In this document: positions 1-9,025 of the stretch, one piece after another
How positions within the stretch are numbered: position 1 is the stretch's first letter
Layout of the letters: the number at the start of each line of letters is the position of its first letter
Assembly: GCA_041675805.1 (NCBI GenBank)
Contig: JBAYTD010000038.1
Span: 1 to 20,674 of the forward strand
Length of the DNA stretch: 20,674 nucleotides
Direction of reading: 5' to 3'
Source: JANNWF01 sp041675805
Lineage (GTDB): Bacteria; Pseudomonadota; Gammaproteobacteria; Xanthomonadales; Xanthomonadaceae
Notes under the pieces: model-generated
What the model was told of the DNA's origin: nothing
The model's database searches: none
The model's input: only the letters and a program-made list of their open reading frames with translations
Program-made: the position numbers and the translations under genes

Positions 1-197
1 CCCGCACGGTCGAAGCCCTGCCCGACGAACTGCGCATGGCGATCACCCTGCGCGAGGTCGACGGGCTGAGTTACGAGGAAATCGCCGAAACCATGGGTTG
101 TCCCATCGGCACGGTGCGTTCGCGGATTTTCCGCGCCCGCGAGGCGATCGACCTGCAATTGCGTCCACTGCTCGACAACCAGCGAGTCCGCTCATGA
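1..197 (+). CDS. rpoE: RNA polymerase sigma-E factor (RpoE/AlgU), 3' end only
   Basis: Only the last 64 codons are present; the gene runs off the left edge (first complete codon at position 3). The peptide is sigma-70 region 4: a helix starting LPDELRMAITLREVDGLSYE, then the helix-turn-helix with EEIAETMGCPIGTVRSRIFR, which is close to E. coli RpoE and Pseudomonas AlgU. Region 4 contacts the -35 element (GGAACTT type) of envelope-stress promoters. The stop codon overlaps the rseA start (ATGA at 194-197), so the two are probably translationally coupled. The rseA, rseB and mucD genes immediately downstream confirm the sigma-E identity over other ECF factors. The promoter of this gene lies outside the window. 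Confidence 0.95.
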   Translation, partial: RTVEALPDELRMAITLREVDGLSYEEIAETMGCPIGTVRSRIFRAREAIDLQLRPLLDNQRVRS

Positions 198-841
198 ACG
201 AGACCCCCAGCCAGCAGCTCTCCGCCCTGATCGACGGTGAACTCGATTCCCACAACGCTCGCTTCCTGCTGCGACGGATGAACGCCGACGAGGCGCTTTC
301 CGCCCACTGGACGCGTTGGCATCTGGCGCGCGCCTGCCTGCGAGGCGAGTTCGTCGCGCCGTTGCGCAGCGATTTCGCCCAGGGCATTGCCGCCGCGCTG
401 GCCACGGAAGCCGCGCCGCGGCGTTCCATCGGCGGTCGCGTGCTGCATTGGTCGGCGGGCATGGCGGTGGCGGCCTCGGTGGCGGTGGCGGCGCTGCTGA
501 TGGTGCCGCGCGTCAGCGGGCCGGAGATGGCCCCGGCCGACAACTTTGCGGCGACACCATCGACAGCGCCGGCCCAGGTGGCGGCTTCGCCGCTGACCGA
601 GCGCGACCTGCGACCCGATCTCGGCCGGGTCGCGCACACCGTGGCCGCCGGCACCGATGCGCGCAGCCTGGGGCCGGCGATCCGGCTCGATCCGCAGGTC
701 GACGTCTATCTGCGCCGGCATGGCATGGCGGTGCAGCGGCATGGCGAAACCGGCTTCGTCCCGTATCTGCCGGTGGCCGCGCCGCAGCGTCCCTGGAGCA
801 TGCTGCCGACCGTGGAAACGTCCTCCGAACCGGCTCATTGA
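194..841 (+). CDS. rseA: Anti-sigma-E factor RseA (MucA-like)
   Basis: This 215-residue protein should be an inner-membrane anti-sigma factor. The N-terminal part (about 1-75, beginning MNETPSQQLSALIDGELD) resembles the RseA_N domain that binds RpoE in the cytoplasm; the pattern LSALIDGEL is typical. One membrane segment is visible at about 86-105 (AGMAVAASVAVAALLMV), followed by a periplasmic tail of about 110 residues that would be cut by DegS- and RseP-type proteases during envelope stress. The ATG at 194 overlaps the rpoE stop, and an upstream extension in the same frame would only read antisense to or within rpoE, so 194 is preferred. The gene ends by overlapping the rseB start at 839-843. 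Known in the family: RseB binds the periplasmic tail and protects it from DegS. Confidence 0.93.
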   Translation: MNETPSQQLSALIDGELDSHNARFLLRRMNADEALSAHWTRWHLARACLRGEFVAPLRSDFAQGIAAALATEAAPRRSIGGRVLHWSAGMAVAASVAVAALLMVPRVSGPEMAPADNFAATPSTAPAQVAASPLTERDLRPDLGRVAHTVAAGTDARSLGPAIRLDPQVDVYLRRHGMAVQRHGETGFVPYLPVAAPQRPWSMLPTVETSSEPAH

Positions 842-1809
842 TGTCCCGTTTTCCGCCGTGCCATCGCGCTGACCCGTTTCCGGCGCTGCGCCGCGTCGCG
901 CTGGCCGCCCTCTGCGCGCTGGCGATCTGTCTGCCGCTGGCGACCACCTGGGCCGAGGAGGTCGCGGTCGAGGGTCCGAGCGCGCAGGATTGGCTGGAGC
1001 GCATGAATGCGGCGCTGTCGCAGCGGCCGTATCGCGGCACGCTGGTGTATGTCCGCGATGGCCGGCTGGACGCGCTGCGCATCGTCCACCAGCCTGCCGC
1101 CGGCGGCATCGGCGAGCGTCGCCTGAGTACGCTCAGCGGCGAGGCGCTGGAAGTGGTCGCGCGCGCCGATGGGCTGCGTTTTCTCGATGGCGAGGGCCAT
1201 GCTGGCTGGCAGGGCGGCAGCGCGGCTTTACCGTCGGCACCGCGCGCGGTGCGTCCGCTGCCGGCGCTGTATGAGCTGCATCTGGCCGGTGCCGACCGGA
1301 TCGCCGACCGCTCGGCGCAGGTGATCGAAATCCGCGCCCGCGACGGCTTCCGCTACGGTCATCGGCTGTGGCTGGACCGGCACAGCGGCCTGCCGCTGAA
1401 GTCGGCCTCGCTGGGCTCCGATGGCCGGGTCGTCGAGCAGTTGATGTTCACCGAGGTGCAGATCGATCCGCCGCTGCCGCCGTCCGCCGCGCTGCCGGTC
1501 GCGCCGGCGGTCGCGCCCAACGTGCCCGATGCGCCCTGGCAGGTGCTGGATGCGCCGGAAGGTTTCGCCCTCGCCCTGGTCGATGCCGGCCCGTCCGTGC
1601 ATCTGCTCTACAGCGATGGCGTGGCGCATGTGTCGGTGTACGTGGAAGCGCTGTCGGCGCAGCAGCCGACCGTGTCCGGTGCCTTCGGGCGCGGCGCGTT
1701 GCAGGGCTTCGGGCGGATTGCCCACGGTCGCCAGGTGGTGGTGGTGGGCGATGTGCCGGCAGCCACCGTCGAGCGCTTCGCCCAGGGCGTGACGCCGGCG
1801 ACGCGCTGA
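841..1809 (+). CDS. rseB: Sigma-E regulatory protein RseB (MucB)
   Basis: A 322-residue periplasmic protein of the MucB/RseB family. The N-terminus has a signal peptide (hydrophobic stretch about 19-35, likely cleavage after TTWA at residue 38). It is followed by the LolA/LppX-like N-terminal domain (SAQDWLERMNAALSQRPYRG and onward to about 210), and after a Pro/Ala-rich linker (about 213-230) the smaller C-terminal domain. RseB binds the periplasmic part of RseA and is thought to sense mislocalised lipoproteins or LPS, relieving inhibition of proteolysis. The ATG at 841 overlaps the rseA stop (TGATG), consistent with coupled translation. The 167-bp gap to mucD carries a possible sigma-E promoter (separate entry). 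No rseC is present. Confidence 0.93.
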   Translation: MSRFPPCHRADPFPALRRVALAALCALAICLPLATTWAEEVAVEGPSAQDWLERMNAALSQRPYRGTLVYVRDGRLDALRIVHQPAAGGIGERRLSTLSGEALEVVARADGLRFLDGEGHAGWQGGSAALPSAPRAVRPLPALYELHLAGADRIADRSAQVIEIRARDGFRYGHRLWLDRHSGLPLKSASLGSDGRVVEQLMFTEVQIDPPLPPSAALPVAPAVAPNVPDAPWQVLDAPEGFALALVDAGPSVHLLYSDGVAHVSVYVEALSAQQPTVSGAFGRGALQGFGRIAHGRQVVVVGDVPAATVERFAQGVTPATR

Positions 1810-1854
1810 GCGCCTTGCAAGCGCGGCAACCCGCCACGATCTTGAATGGCAGTC

Positions 1855-1882
1855 GGAACTTTCCCCGGCGCGTTCCCTCCAA
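1855..1882 (+). promoter_or_regulatory. Candidate sigma-E promoter upstream of mucD
   Basis: GGAACTT at 1855-1861 matches the sigma-E/AlgU -35 consensus exactly. It is followed after 16 bases by TCCAA at 1878-1882, an imperfect match to the -10 (TCTGA/TCAAA types). It sits in the rseB-mucD gap, about 95 bases before the mucD start. MucD/DegP proteases are established sigma-E targets, so the location makes sense. The -35 match is seen directly; promoter activity is inferred. Confidence 0.55.
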
Positions 1883-1976
1883 GGGCTCTCGCCCAAGGGC
1901 GTCCTGCGCGGCTCCGGCAAGCGCCGGCCGCAGGGGCCCCGCGCCCTCATCCATCCCTCTTCAGGAGAGCGTCATC

Positions 1977-3398
1977 GTGTCGAATCATTCGATCCGTCTT
2001 GCCGCCGCCGCGCTGTTTGCGCTGGGCTTTGCCGGTACCGTGTCGCCGGCGCAGGCATCGCTTCCCGACTTCACCGAACTGGTCGAACAGGCCAGCCCGG
2101 CGGTAGTCAACATTTCCGCCACCCGCAGCGCCGAGGCCGCCGCTCGCGAAATGCAGGAGCAGCAGGAGGAAATCCCCGAGATTTTCCGCCGTTTCTTCGG
2201 CCAGCCGGGGATGCCGCAGATGCCGCGCGAGCGCACCTCGCTGGGCACCGGCTTCATCATCAGCGCCGACGGCTATCTGCTGACCAACCATCACGTGGTC
2301 GGCGGTGCCGACGAGGTGTTCGTGCGCCTCACCGACCGTCGTGAGCTCCAGGCCAAGGTGGTCGGCAGCGACGAGAGCAGTGACGTCGCCCTGCTGAAGA
2401 TCGAGGCCGACAACCTGCCGGTGCTGCAGACGGGCGACTCTGCCTCGCTCAAGCGCGGCCAGTGGGTGGTCGCCATCGGTTCGCCGTTCGGCTTCGAGCA
2501 GTCGGTGACCGCCGGCATCGTCAGCGCCGTCGGCCGCACCTCGCAGATGGCCGGGCAGCAGTACGTGCCGTTCATCCAGACCGACGTGGCGATCAATCGT
2601 GGCAACTCCGGCGGTCCGCTGCTGGACACGCAGGGCCGGGTGGTCGGCATCAACTCGCAGATCTTCTCCAATACCGGCGGTTTCATGGGCGTGAGCTTCG
2701 CCATTCCCATCGAGACGGCGATGAACGCCGCCGATCAGCTGAAGGAAAAGGGTTACGTCGCCCGTGGTCTGCTTGGCGTCACCTTCCAGGAGATCACCCG
2801 CGCCGATGCGCAGGCGCTGGGCCTGCCGCGCACCAGCGGTGCGCTGGTCAGCGGTTTCAGCAAGGATTCCGCCGCGCAGAAAGCCGGCATCCGCCGTGGC
2901 GACGTGATCATCGGCTACAACGGCGTGGAAATCCTGCGCTCCGGCGAACTGCCGCCGCTGGTCGGTGCCACCGCGCCGGGCACACGGGTGACGCTGAAGG
3001 TGTTCCGCGACGGCAAGACGCTGGATATTCCGGTGGTGATCGGCGAACTGCCGCGCGATGCGGTGGCCGAGGCTGCCAAGTCCGGCAGCGGTGGGGAGGT
3101 CGCCGGCAACCCGCTGGGCATCGTGGTCGAGAACATCGACGCCGAGCAGCGTCAGGCGCTGGAACTGTCATCCGGCGAGGGCGTGGTGATCAGCCGCGTG
3201 CTCGGATCGGCCGCCCAGCGCGCCGGCCTGCGCGGTGGCGACGTGGTGTTGATGGTGGGGCGCAAGGCGGTCGGCAGCGTCGCCGCCTTCAACGCGGCGC
3301 TGAAGGACGCCAAACCCGGCGATCCGGTGATGCTGCTGGTGCAGCGCGGCGGCAACAGCCAGTTCGTCACCGTCACCGTGCCCGGCGAAGCGGAGTGA
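1977..3398 (+). CDS. mucD: Periplasmic serine endoprotease MucD (DegP/HtrA family)
   Basis: A 473-residue HtrA-type protease that degrades or refolds misfolded envelope proteins. It has a signal peptide (cleavage likely after SPAQA, residue 27). The trypsin-like domain carries the full triad: His106 in TNHHVV, Asp136 in ESSDVALL and Ser211 in GNSGGPLLD. Two PDZ domains follow (about 263-355 and 380-470), as in DegP/MucD. The start is a GTG at 1977 with AGGAGAG at 1963-1969; no in-frame ATG gives the signal peptide. The position after rpoE-rseA-rseB matches mucD of Pseudomonas and Xanthomonas, where the protease limits sigma-E activation. A Gln/Glu-rich insert (about 58-68) precedes the catalytic core, as in the LA loop of DegP/DegQ relatives. 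Confidence 0.94.
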   Translation: MSNHSIRLAAAALFALGFAGTVSPAQASLPDFTELVEQASPAVVNISATRSAEAAAREMQEQQEEIPEIFRRFFGQPGMPQMPRERTSLGTGFIISADGYLLTNHHVVGGADEVFVRLTDRRELQAKVVGSDESSDVALLKIEADNLPVLQTGDSASLKRGQWVVAIGSPFGFEQSVTAGIVSAVGRTSQMAGQQYVPFIQTDVAINRGNSGGPLLDTQGRVVGINSQIFSNTGGFMGVSFAIPIETAMNAADQLKEKGYVARGLLGVTFQEITRADAQALGLPRTSGALVSGFSKDSAAQKAGIRRGDVIIGYNGVEILRSGELPPLVGATAPGTRVTLKVFRDGKTLDIPVVIGELPRDAVAEAAKSGSGGEVAGNPLGIVVENIDAEQRQALELSSGEGVVISRVLGSAAQRAGLRGGDVVLMVGRKAVGSVAAFNAALKDAKPGDPVMLLVQRGGNSQFVTVTVPGEAE

Positions 3399-3438
3399 GC
3401 GACCGCCGCCCGCCGGCGGCAGGCTGACCACAGCGGGA

Positions 3439-3465
3439 GGCTGCCGCGTTCACCGCGCGGCAGCC
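3439..3465 (+). terminator. Hairpin between mucD and lepA
   Basis: A perfect 10-bp stem (GGCTGCCGCG with CGCGGCAGCC) around a 7-base loop lies 40 bases after the mucD stop. No run of T follows, so an intrinsic terminator is possible but not proven. A shorter GCCGCC/GGCGGC inverted repeat lies just before it at 3405-3420. Confidence 0.4.
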
Positions 3466-3557
3466 CGGCGGGTGAACGCCGCGCCCGCACCAATCCCCGC
3501 TGGTACCTCCGGCTGTGAGACAATCGCTCGTTTTCGCGCCGTACTTGCCTTGCCTCC

Positions 3558-5351
3558 ATGCAGCTGATCCGCAACTTTTCCATCATCGCCCACGTCGACC
3601 ACGGCAAGTCCACGCTGGCCGACCGCATCATCCAGTTGTGCGGTGGCCTGACCGCGCGCGAGATGGAATCGCAGGTGCTTGACAACAACCCGATCGAGCG
3701 CGAGCGCGGCATCACCATCAAGGCGCAGTCGGTGTCCCTGCCGTACCTGGCCGACGATGGCCAGACCTACCAGCTCAACTTCATCGACACCCCCGGGCAC
3801 GTCGATTTTTCCTACGAAGTCAGCCGTTCGCTGGCCGCCTGCGAGGGCGCGCTGCTGGTGGTGGATGCGGCCCAGGGCGTCGAGGCGCAATCGGTGGCCA
3901 ACTGCTACACCGCCGTCGAGCAGGGCCTGGAAGTGATTCCGGTGCTGAACAAGATCGACCTGCCGACGGCTGACCCGGAGCGGGTCAAGAAGGAGATCGA
4001 GGCGGTCATCGGCATCGATGCCGGCGACGCCGTCGAGGTCAGCGCCAAGACCGGCCACAACGTGCGCGCCGTGCTGGAAGCCATCGTCGCCCGCATCCCG
4101 CCGCCGGCACCGCGCCCCGGCGATGCCCTGCAGGCGCTGATCATCGACTCCTGGTTCGACAACTACCTCGGTGTGGTGTCGCTGGTGCGGGTGATGCAGG
4201 GCGAGCTGAAGGCCGGCGACAAGATCAAGGTGATGTCCACCGGGCGCACGCACCAGGTCGACCAGGCCGGCGTGTTCACGCCCAAGCGCAAGGTCACCGG
4301 CCGACTCGGATCGGGCGAGGTCGGCTGGGTCACTGCCAGCATCAAGGACGTGCACGGCGCGCCGGTCGGCGACACGCTCACCCTGGCCGCCAAGCCGGCG
4401 GAAGCGCCGTTGCCGGGCTTCCAGGAAATGCAGCCGCGCGTCTTCGCCGGCCTGTTCCCGGTCGACGCCGACGATTACCCCGACCTGCGCGAGGCGCTGG
4501 AAAAGCTGCGCCTCAACGACGCCGCGCTGCGCTTCGAGCCGGAAAGTTCGGAGGCGATGGGCTTCGGCTTCCGCTGCGGCTTCCTCGGCATGCTGCACCT
4601 GGAAATCGTGCAGGAGCGGCTGGAGCGCGAGTACGACCTCGATCTGGTCACCACCGCGCCGACCGTGGTCTACGAACTGCTCGGCACGGATGGCGAGGTG
4701 ACGCCTCTGGACAACCCGGCCAAGCTGCCACCCAGTTCCAGGATCGCCGAGGTCCGCGAGCCGATCATCCTCGCCAACATCCTGACCCCGCCCGACCACG
4801 TCGGCGCGGTGATCAAGCTGTGCGAGGAAAAGCGCGGCGTGCAGAACGGCATCCAGTACCTCGGCAGCCAGGTGCAGGTCAGCTACGAACTGCCGATGGC
4901 CGAAGTAGTGCTGGATTTCTTCGACCGCCTGAAGTCGGTGTCGCGTGGCTATGCCTCGCTGGACTACCACTTCGTGCGTTTCGAGGCCGGCCCCTTCGTG
5001 CGCCTGGACGTGCTGATCAACGGCGACCGCGTCGACGCGCTGTCGACCATCGTCCATCGCTCCACCGCCGACCGTCGCGGCCGCGATGTCTGCGAGAAGA
5101 TGCGCGAACTGATCCCGCGGCAGATGTTCGATGTCGCCATCCAGGCCGCCATCGGCTCGCAGATCATTTCCCGCTCCACGGTGAAGGCGCTGCGCAAGAA
5201 TGTGCTGGCCAAGTGCTACGGCGGCGACGTTTCGCGCAAGCGCAAGCTGCTGGAGAAGCAGAAGGAAGGCAAGAAGCGGATGAAGTCGGTCGGCCGGGTC
5301 GACATTCCGCAGGAAGCCTTCCTCGCCGTGCTGCAGGTGGACAGCAAGTGA
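3558..5351 (+). CDS. lepA: Translation elongation factor 4 (LepA, back-translocating GTPase)
   Basis: A 597-residue protein, the usual LepA length. The ribosome-binding GTPase has G1 AHVDHGKS at 11-18, G3 DTPGHVDF and G4 NKID, followed by EF-G-like domains II, III and V. It ends with the LepA-specific C-terminal domain (RKNVLAKCYGGDVSRKRKLL, then KEGKKRMKSVGRVDIPQEAF), which separates it from EF-G and BipA. LepA acts on the ribosome in elongation or initiation and in 30S maturation. The ATG at 3558 is the only start that keeps the conserved N-terminus; no clear Shine-Dalgarno sequence precedes it. It lies between mucD and lepB, as lepA lies next to lepB in most proteobacteria. Confidence 0.98.
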   Translation: MQLIRNFSIIAHVDHGKSTLADRIIQLCGGLTAREMESQVLDNNPIERERGITIKAQSVSLPYLADDGQTYQLNFIDTPGHVDFSYEVSRSLAACEGALLVVDAAQGVEAQSVANCYTAVEQGLEVIPVLNKIDLPTADPERVKKEIEAVIGIDAGDAVEVSAKTGHNVRAVLEAIVARIPPPAPRPGDALQALIIDSWFDNYLGVVSLVRVMQGELKAGDKIKVMSTGRTHQVDQAGVFTPKRKVTGRLGSGEVGWVTASIKDVHGAPVGDTLTLAAKPAEAPLPGFQEMQPRVFAGLFPVDADDYPDLREALEKLRLNDAALRFEPESSEAMGFGFRCGFLGMLHLEIVQERLEREYDLDLVTTAPTVVYELLGTDGEVTPLDNPAKLPPSSRIAEVREPIILANILTPPDHVGAVIKLCEEKRGVQNGIQYLGSQVQVSYELPMAEVVLDFFDRLKSVSRGYASLDYHFVRFEAGPFVRLDVLINGDRVDALSTIVHRSTADRRGRDVCEKMRELIPRQMFDVAIQAAIGSQIISRSTVKALRKNVLAKCYGGDVSRKRKLLEKQKEGKKRMKSVGRVDIPQEAFLAVLQVDSK

Positions 5352-5418
5352 GTCACCCGCAGCGTTTCGTCCGCGACCTCGCCGAGACGTCGCCACCCGC
5401 CACCGTCAGGAGTTCCGT

Positions 5419-6243
5419 GTGAGCGCCGATTACGCCCTCATCCTCGTCGCCCTGTGCGCCCTGACCGGCGTCATCTGGCTGATCGATGCCCTGTTCTTCG
5501 CCCGTCGGCGCGCCGCCGCAGCGGCCGAACTGGCTGCCCGCAGTGGTGGCGCGGTGGCCGTCGAGGCCCCGCGCGAGCCGCTGATCGTCGAGTACGCGCG
5601 CTCGTTCTTCCCGCTGATCCTGATCGTGCTGGTGATCCGCTCGTTCATCGTCGAGCCGTTCCGCATCCCCTCCAACTCGATGATGCCGACGCTGTTGACC
5701 GGCGACTTCATCCTGGTCAGCAAGTTCTCCTATGGCCTCAAGTTGCCGGTGCTGGATACCGAAATCATCCCGGTCGGCCAGCCGGAGCGCGGCGACGTGG
5801 TGGTGTTCCGCTATCCGCTCGACCCGGCGCAGGACTACATCAAGCGCGTGGTCGGCCTGCCCGGCGACGTCGTCCTCTACCAGGACAAGCGCTTGTTCGT
5901 CAACGGCGAGGAAATCGTCTCCACCCCGGTCGCCAGCTATGTCGGCGTCGGCAGCGGGCGCGAGATGACCGGCGCGCAACTGCGCGAGGAAACGCTGGGC
6001 GAGGCCGCCCATCAGATCCTGATCCGTCCCAACGCCATCGGCCACGCCGGCGAAGGCCAGTGGACGGTGCCGCCCGGGCATTACTTCGTCATGGGCGACA
6101 ACCGCGACAACAGCCAGGACAGCCGCTTCTGGGACTTCGTCCCGGAGGAGAACATGGTCGGTCCGGCGGTGCTGGTCTGGATGAACTGGGACAGCCGCAA
6201 CGGCGGCATCGATTTCGGCCGGCTCGGAACCGTCATACACTAG
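5419..6243 (+). CDS. lepB: Signal peptidase I
   Basis: A 274-residue inner-membrane protease that removes signal peptides from secreted proteins. Two membrane segments (about 6-27 and 62-80) are followed by the catalytic periplasmic domain. The serine-lysine dyad is visible: Ser87 in IPSNSMMPTL and Lys142 in DYIKRVVGLPGD. The family box MGDNRDNSQDSR and the C-terminal GPAVLVWMNWD are also present. Translation starts at a GTG (5419), supported by AGGAG at 5408-5412. It follows lepA by 67 bases and precedes the DUF4845 gene by 49, so these probably form one transcript. Likely substrates in this window include the signal peptides of RseB and MucD. Confidence 0.97.
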   Translation: MSADYALILVALCALTGVIWLIDALFFARRRAAAAAELAARSGGAVAVEAPREPLIVEYARSFFPLILIVLVIRSFIVEPFRIPSNSMMPTLLTGDFILVSKFSYGLKLPVLDTEIIPVGQPERGDVVVFRYPLDPAQDYIKRVVGLPGDVVLYQDKRLFVNGEEIVSTPVASYVGVGSGREMTGAQLREETLGEAAHQILIRPNAIGHAGEGQWTVPPGHYFVMGDNRDNSQDSRFWDFVPEENMVGPAVLVWMNWDSRNGGIDFGRLGTVIH

Positions 6244-6292
6244 GGGCGCGGGCCTGGCCCGGTTTGCTGGTTCCACCACTGGGGGTGTTTCG

Positions 6293-6661
6293 ATGATCGT
6301 CAATCGCAATCAGCGCGGCATGAGTCTGGTCGGTTTCCTGCTGGTGTTGTCGCTGTTCGGCTTCTTCGCCTTCCTCGCCATGCGGCTGTTCCCGGTTTAT
6401 TCCGAATACCGCGACGTGGTCAGCGACATGAACGGCCTCAAGGCCGAGGCCGGTGCCGCCGCGATGTCGCCGCAGCAACTGCGCGACCGCCTGTTCCGGC
6501 GCTTCTACGTGTCCTACGTGGAGAGCGTGAAGCCCGAGCACGTCAGCTTCAACCGCGACAAGGGCTACAACATGACCGTCAAGTACGAGGTCCGCAAACC
6601 CTTGATGTACAACCTCGACTTCGTCGCCAAGTTCGAGCACAGCGTCAACTTCGAGAAGTGA
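6293..6661 (+). CDS. DUF4845 small membrane protein
   Basis: A 122-residue protein of the DUF4845 family, commonly found between lepB and rnc in gammaproteobacteria; no function is established. A short basic N-terminus (MIVNRNQRG) leads into one hydrophobic helix (about 12-34), followed by a soluble domain of about 85 residues that should face the periplasm. The N-terminus looks like a type IV prepilin leader (RG followed by MSLVGFLLVLSLFGF), but the glutamate normally at +5 of mature pilins is replaced by glycine. The ATG at 6293 follows a G-rich GGGGGTG. The gene ends 3 bases before the rnc start, so it is surely co-transcribed with rnc. Confidence 0.85.
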   Translation: MIVNRNQRGMSLVGFLLVLSLFGFFAFLAMRLFPVYSEYRDVVSDMNGLKAEAGAAAMSPQQLRDRLFRRFYVSYVESVKPEHVSFNRDKGYNMTVKYEVRKPLMYNLDFVAKFEHSVNFEK

Positions 6662-6664
6662 CGG

Positions 6665-7326
<662 letters not shown>

Positions 7327-7330
<4 letters not shown>

Positions 7331-8238
7331 GCGACAACGCCACGGTGCCGGGTTCGGCGCGCAGCGGCATGGTGGCCGTGCTCGGCCGCCCCAATGTCGG
7401 CAAGTCGACCCTGATCAACGCCCTGGTCGGCTTTCGCATCAGCATCGTCTCGCCGCGCCCGCAGACCACCCGGCATCGCATCCTCGGCATTTCCAGCCTG
7501 CCGCAGGGACAGCTCGTCTATGTCGACACGCCGGGCCTGCACGCCGGCGGCAAGCGGGCGATGAACCGCTACATGAACCGCGCCGCCATCGGCGCGCTGG
7601 AAGGCGTGCAGGCCGGCTTGCTGGTGGTCGAGGCCGGGCAGTGGCGCGAGGAGGACGAGCGCGCCTTCAAGGTGCTGGCCGACAGCCCGCTGCCGCGCGT
7701 GCTGGCGATCAACAAGGTCGATCTGGTCAAGGACAAGTCGTCGCTGTTGCCGTACCTCGCGCGGGTCGGCGAGGGCCGGGGGTTTTCCGCCATCGTGCCG
7801 GTGTCGGCGCGCAAGGGCGTCGGCCTCGACGATCTGCAACGCCGGCTGCTCGAACTGATGCCGGAGGGCGAACCGCTGTACGGCGAGGACGAGGTCACCG
7901 ATCGCAGCGAGCGCTTCCTGGTCGCCGAACTGGTGCGCGAGCAACTGATGCGCCAACTGGGCGACGAATTGCCGTATTCGAGCACGGTGGAGATCGAGCA
8001 CTTCGAGGAGGAAGGCCGGCTGCTGCGCCTGCACGCCGTGGTCTGGGTCGAGCGCGAAGGGCAGAAGGCGATCGTCGTCGGCAGCGGCGGCGAGCGCATG
8101 CGCGCCATCGGCCAGGCGGCGCGGCTGGCGATGGAAAAACTGCTCGGTCGCAAGGTGTTTTTGCAACTGTGGTGCAAGGTGCGCGAGAACTGGTCGGACG
8201 ACGAAGCGCAGTTGCGTCGCTTCGGCTATGGCGACTGA
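7327..8238 (+). CDS. era: GTPase Era
   Basis: A 303-residue essential GTPase that binds 16S rRNA and the 30S subunit during ribosome maturation. The G domain has G1 GRPNVGKS at 20-27, the G2/switch region with PQTTRHRI, G3 DTPGLH and G4 NKVD. The C-terminal KH domain carries the RNA-binding loop GSGGERMRAIG and ends RKVFLQLWCKVRENWSDD, typical of Era. The ATG at 7327 overlaps the rnc stop. The 3' end overlaps recO by 11 bases, so rnc, era and recO are almost certainly translated from one message. Confidence 0.98.
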
Positions 8239-8977
8239 GTCGCCGGACGCGCCGCAACCGGCCTGGGTGCTGCACGCCCGGCCCTATCGCGAAACCAGCC
8301 TGCTGGTGGAGGCGCTGACCCTGCATGGCGGCCGGCTGGGCTTCGTCGCCCGTGGCGTGCGCGGCCCCAGGGGCCATGCCCTGCGCGCCGCGTTGCAACC
8401 GTTCCAGCCGTTGACGCTGAGCCTGCGCGGGCGTGGCGAACTGGCCACCCTGGCCGCGGCCGAAGTCCACGACGCCGCCCTGCGACTGAGCGGCGACAGC
8501 CTCCTGGCGGCGTTCTACGTCAACGAACTGGTGCTGCGCCTGCTGCCGCGCCAACTGCCGAGCGGCGAGGTGTTCTGGCGTTACGCGCTGTGTCTCAACG
8601 CGCTGGCCGAGGGTTCCGAACTGGCCTGGACCCTGCGCTGCTTCGAGCGCGACCTGTTGGTGCTGCTCGGCCATGCGCCCAGCTTCGAGGTCGACGGCAT
8701 CGCCGGGGCGGCGGTCGACGCGCAGGGCTGGTATCGGCTGGAGCCGGAACGCGGCCTGGTTCCGGCCCCGCCCGGCAGCGCGGCGGCCATTCCCGGACGC
8801 GCCTTCGTCGCCCTGCGCGGCGACCGGCCGCCGGATGCGGCCGTGCTGCGCGAAGTGCGCGGCGTGATGCGGCAACTGATCGCCTTCCAGCTTGGCGGTC
8901 GCCCGCTGCGCACCCGGCGCGTGCTGGCCGAACTGGGCGCGGTGCGCAGCGCCGGACCGTCGCCCTCCGAACCGTAG
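8228..8977 (+). CDS. recO: DNA repair protein RecO
   Basis: A 249-residue RecF-pathway mediator that loads RecA onto SSB-coated DNA and anneals strands. The N-terminal OB fold is recognisable (WVLHARPYRETSLLVEALT, then GGRLGFVARGVRG), followed by the helical domain (RCFERDLLVLLGHAPSFEVD) and the C-terminal GRPLRTRRVLAEL. The zinc-finger cysteines of many RecO proteins are absent, as is common in gammaproteobacterial members. The ATG lies inside the end of era in another frame. In E. coli pdxJ follows; here the next gene is on the opposite strand and pdxJ is missing. Confidence 0.93.
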   Translation: MATESPDAPQPAWVLHARPYRETSLLVEALTLHGGRLGFVARGVRGPRGHALRAALQPFQPLTLSLRGRGELATLAAAEVHDAALRLSGDSLLAAFYVNELVLRLLPRQLPSGEVFWRYALCLNALAEGSELAWTLRCFERDLLVLLGHAPSFEVDGIAGAAVDAQGWYRLEPERGLVPAPPGSAAAIPGRAFVALRGDRPPDAAVLREVRGVMRQLIAFQLGGRPLRTRRVLAELGAVRSAGPSPSEP

Positions 8978-8987
8978 CGACCGTTGC

Positions 8988-9004
8988 CCGGCTGTCGCAG
9001 CCGG
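8988..9004. terminator. Short hairpin between convergent recO and receiver-Hpt gene
   Basis: CCGGCTG and CAGCCGG form a perfect 7-bp stem around TCG, in the 48-base gap between two convergent stop codons. The position suits a bidirectional terminator, but neither side has a T-run, so this is tentative. Confidence 0.35.
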
Positions 9005-9025
9005 AGTATCCGATCGCGCTGCCTC

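Noticed and set aside
316..1809. Long reading of the rseB frame starting inside rseA
   Set aside because: The first 175 residues overlap rseA in another frame and are Arg/Ala/Gly-rich noise; the signal peptide starts at 841.
1368..1976. Upstream extension of the mucD frame through rseB
   Set aside because: It overlaps rseB in another frame; the signal peptide and ribosome-binding site place the start at 1977.
3500..3557. Possible sigma-70 promoter for lepA (GACAAT at 3519-3524)
   Set aside because: No -35 element at a suitable distance and a weak -10; not enough to report.
3450..5396. A 648-codon open frame on the minus strand
   Set aside because: It lies antisense to lepA. Long antisense frames are expected where third positions are almost all G or C, and its His/Asp/Gln/Arg-rich translation resembles no protein family.
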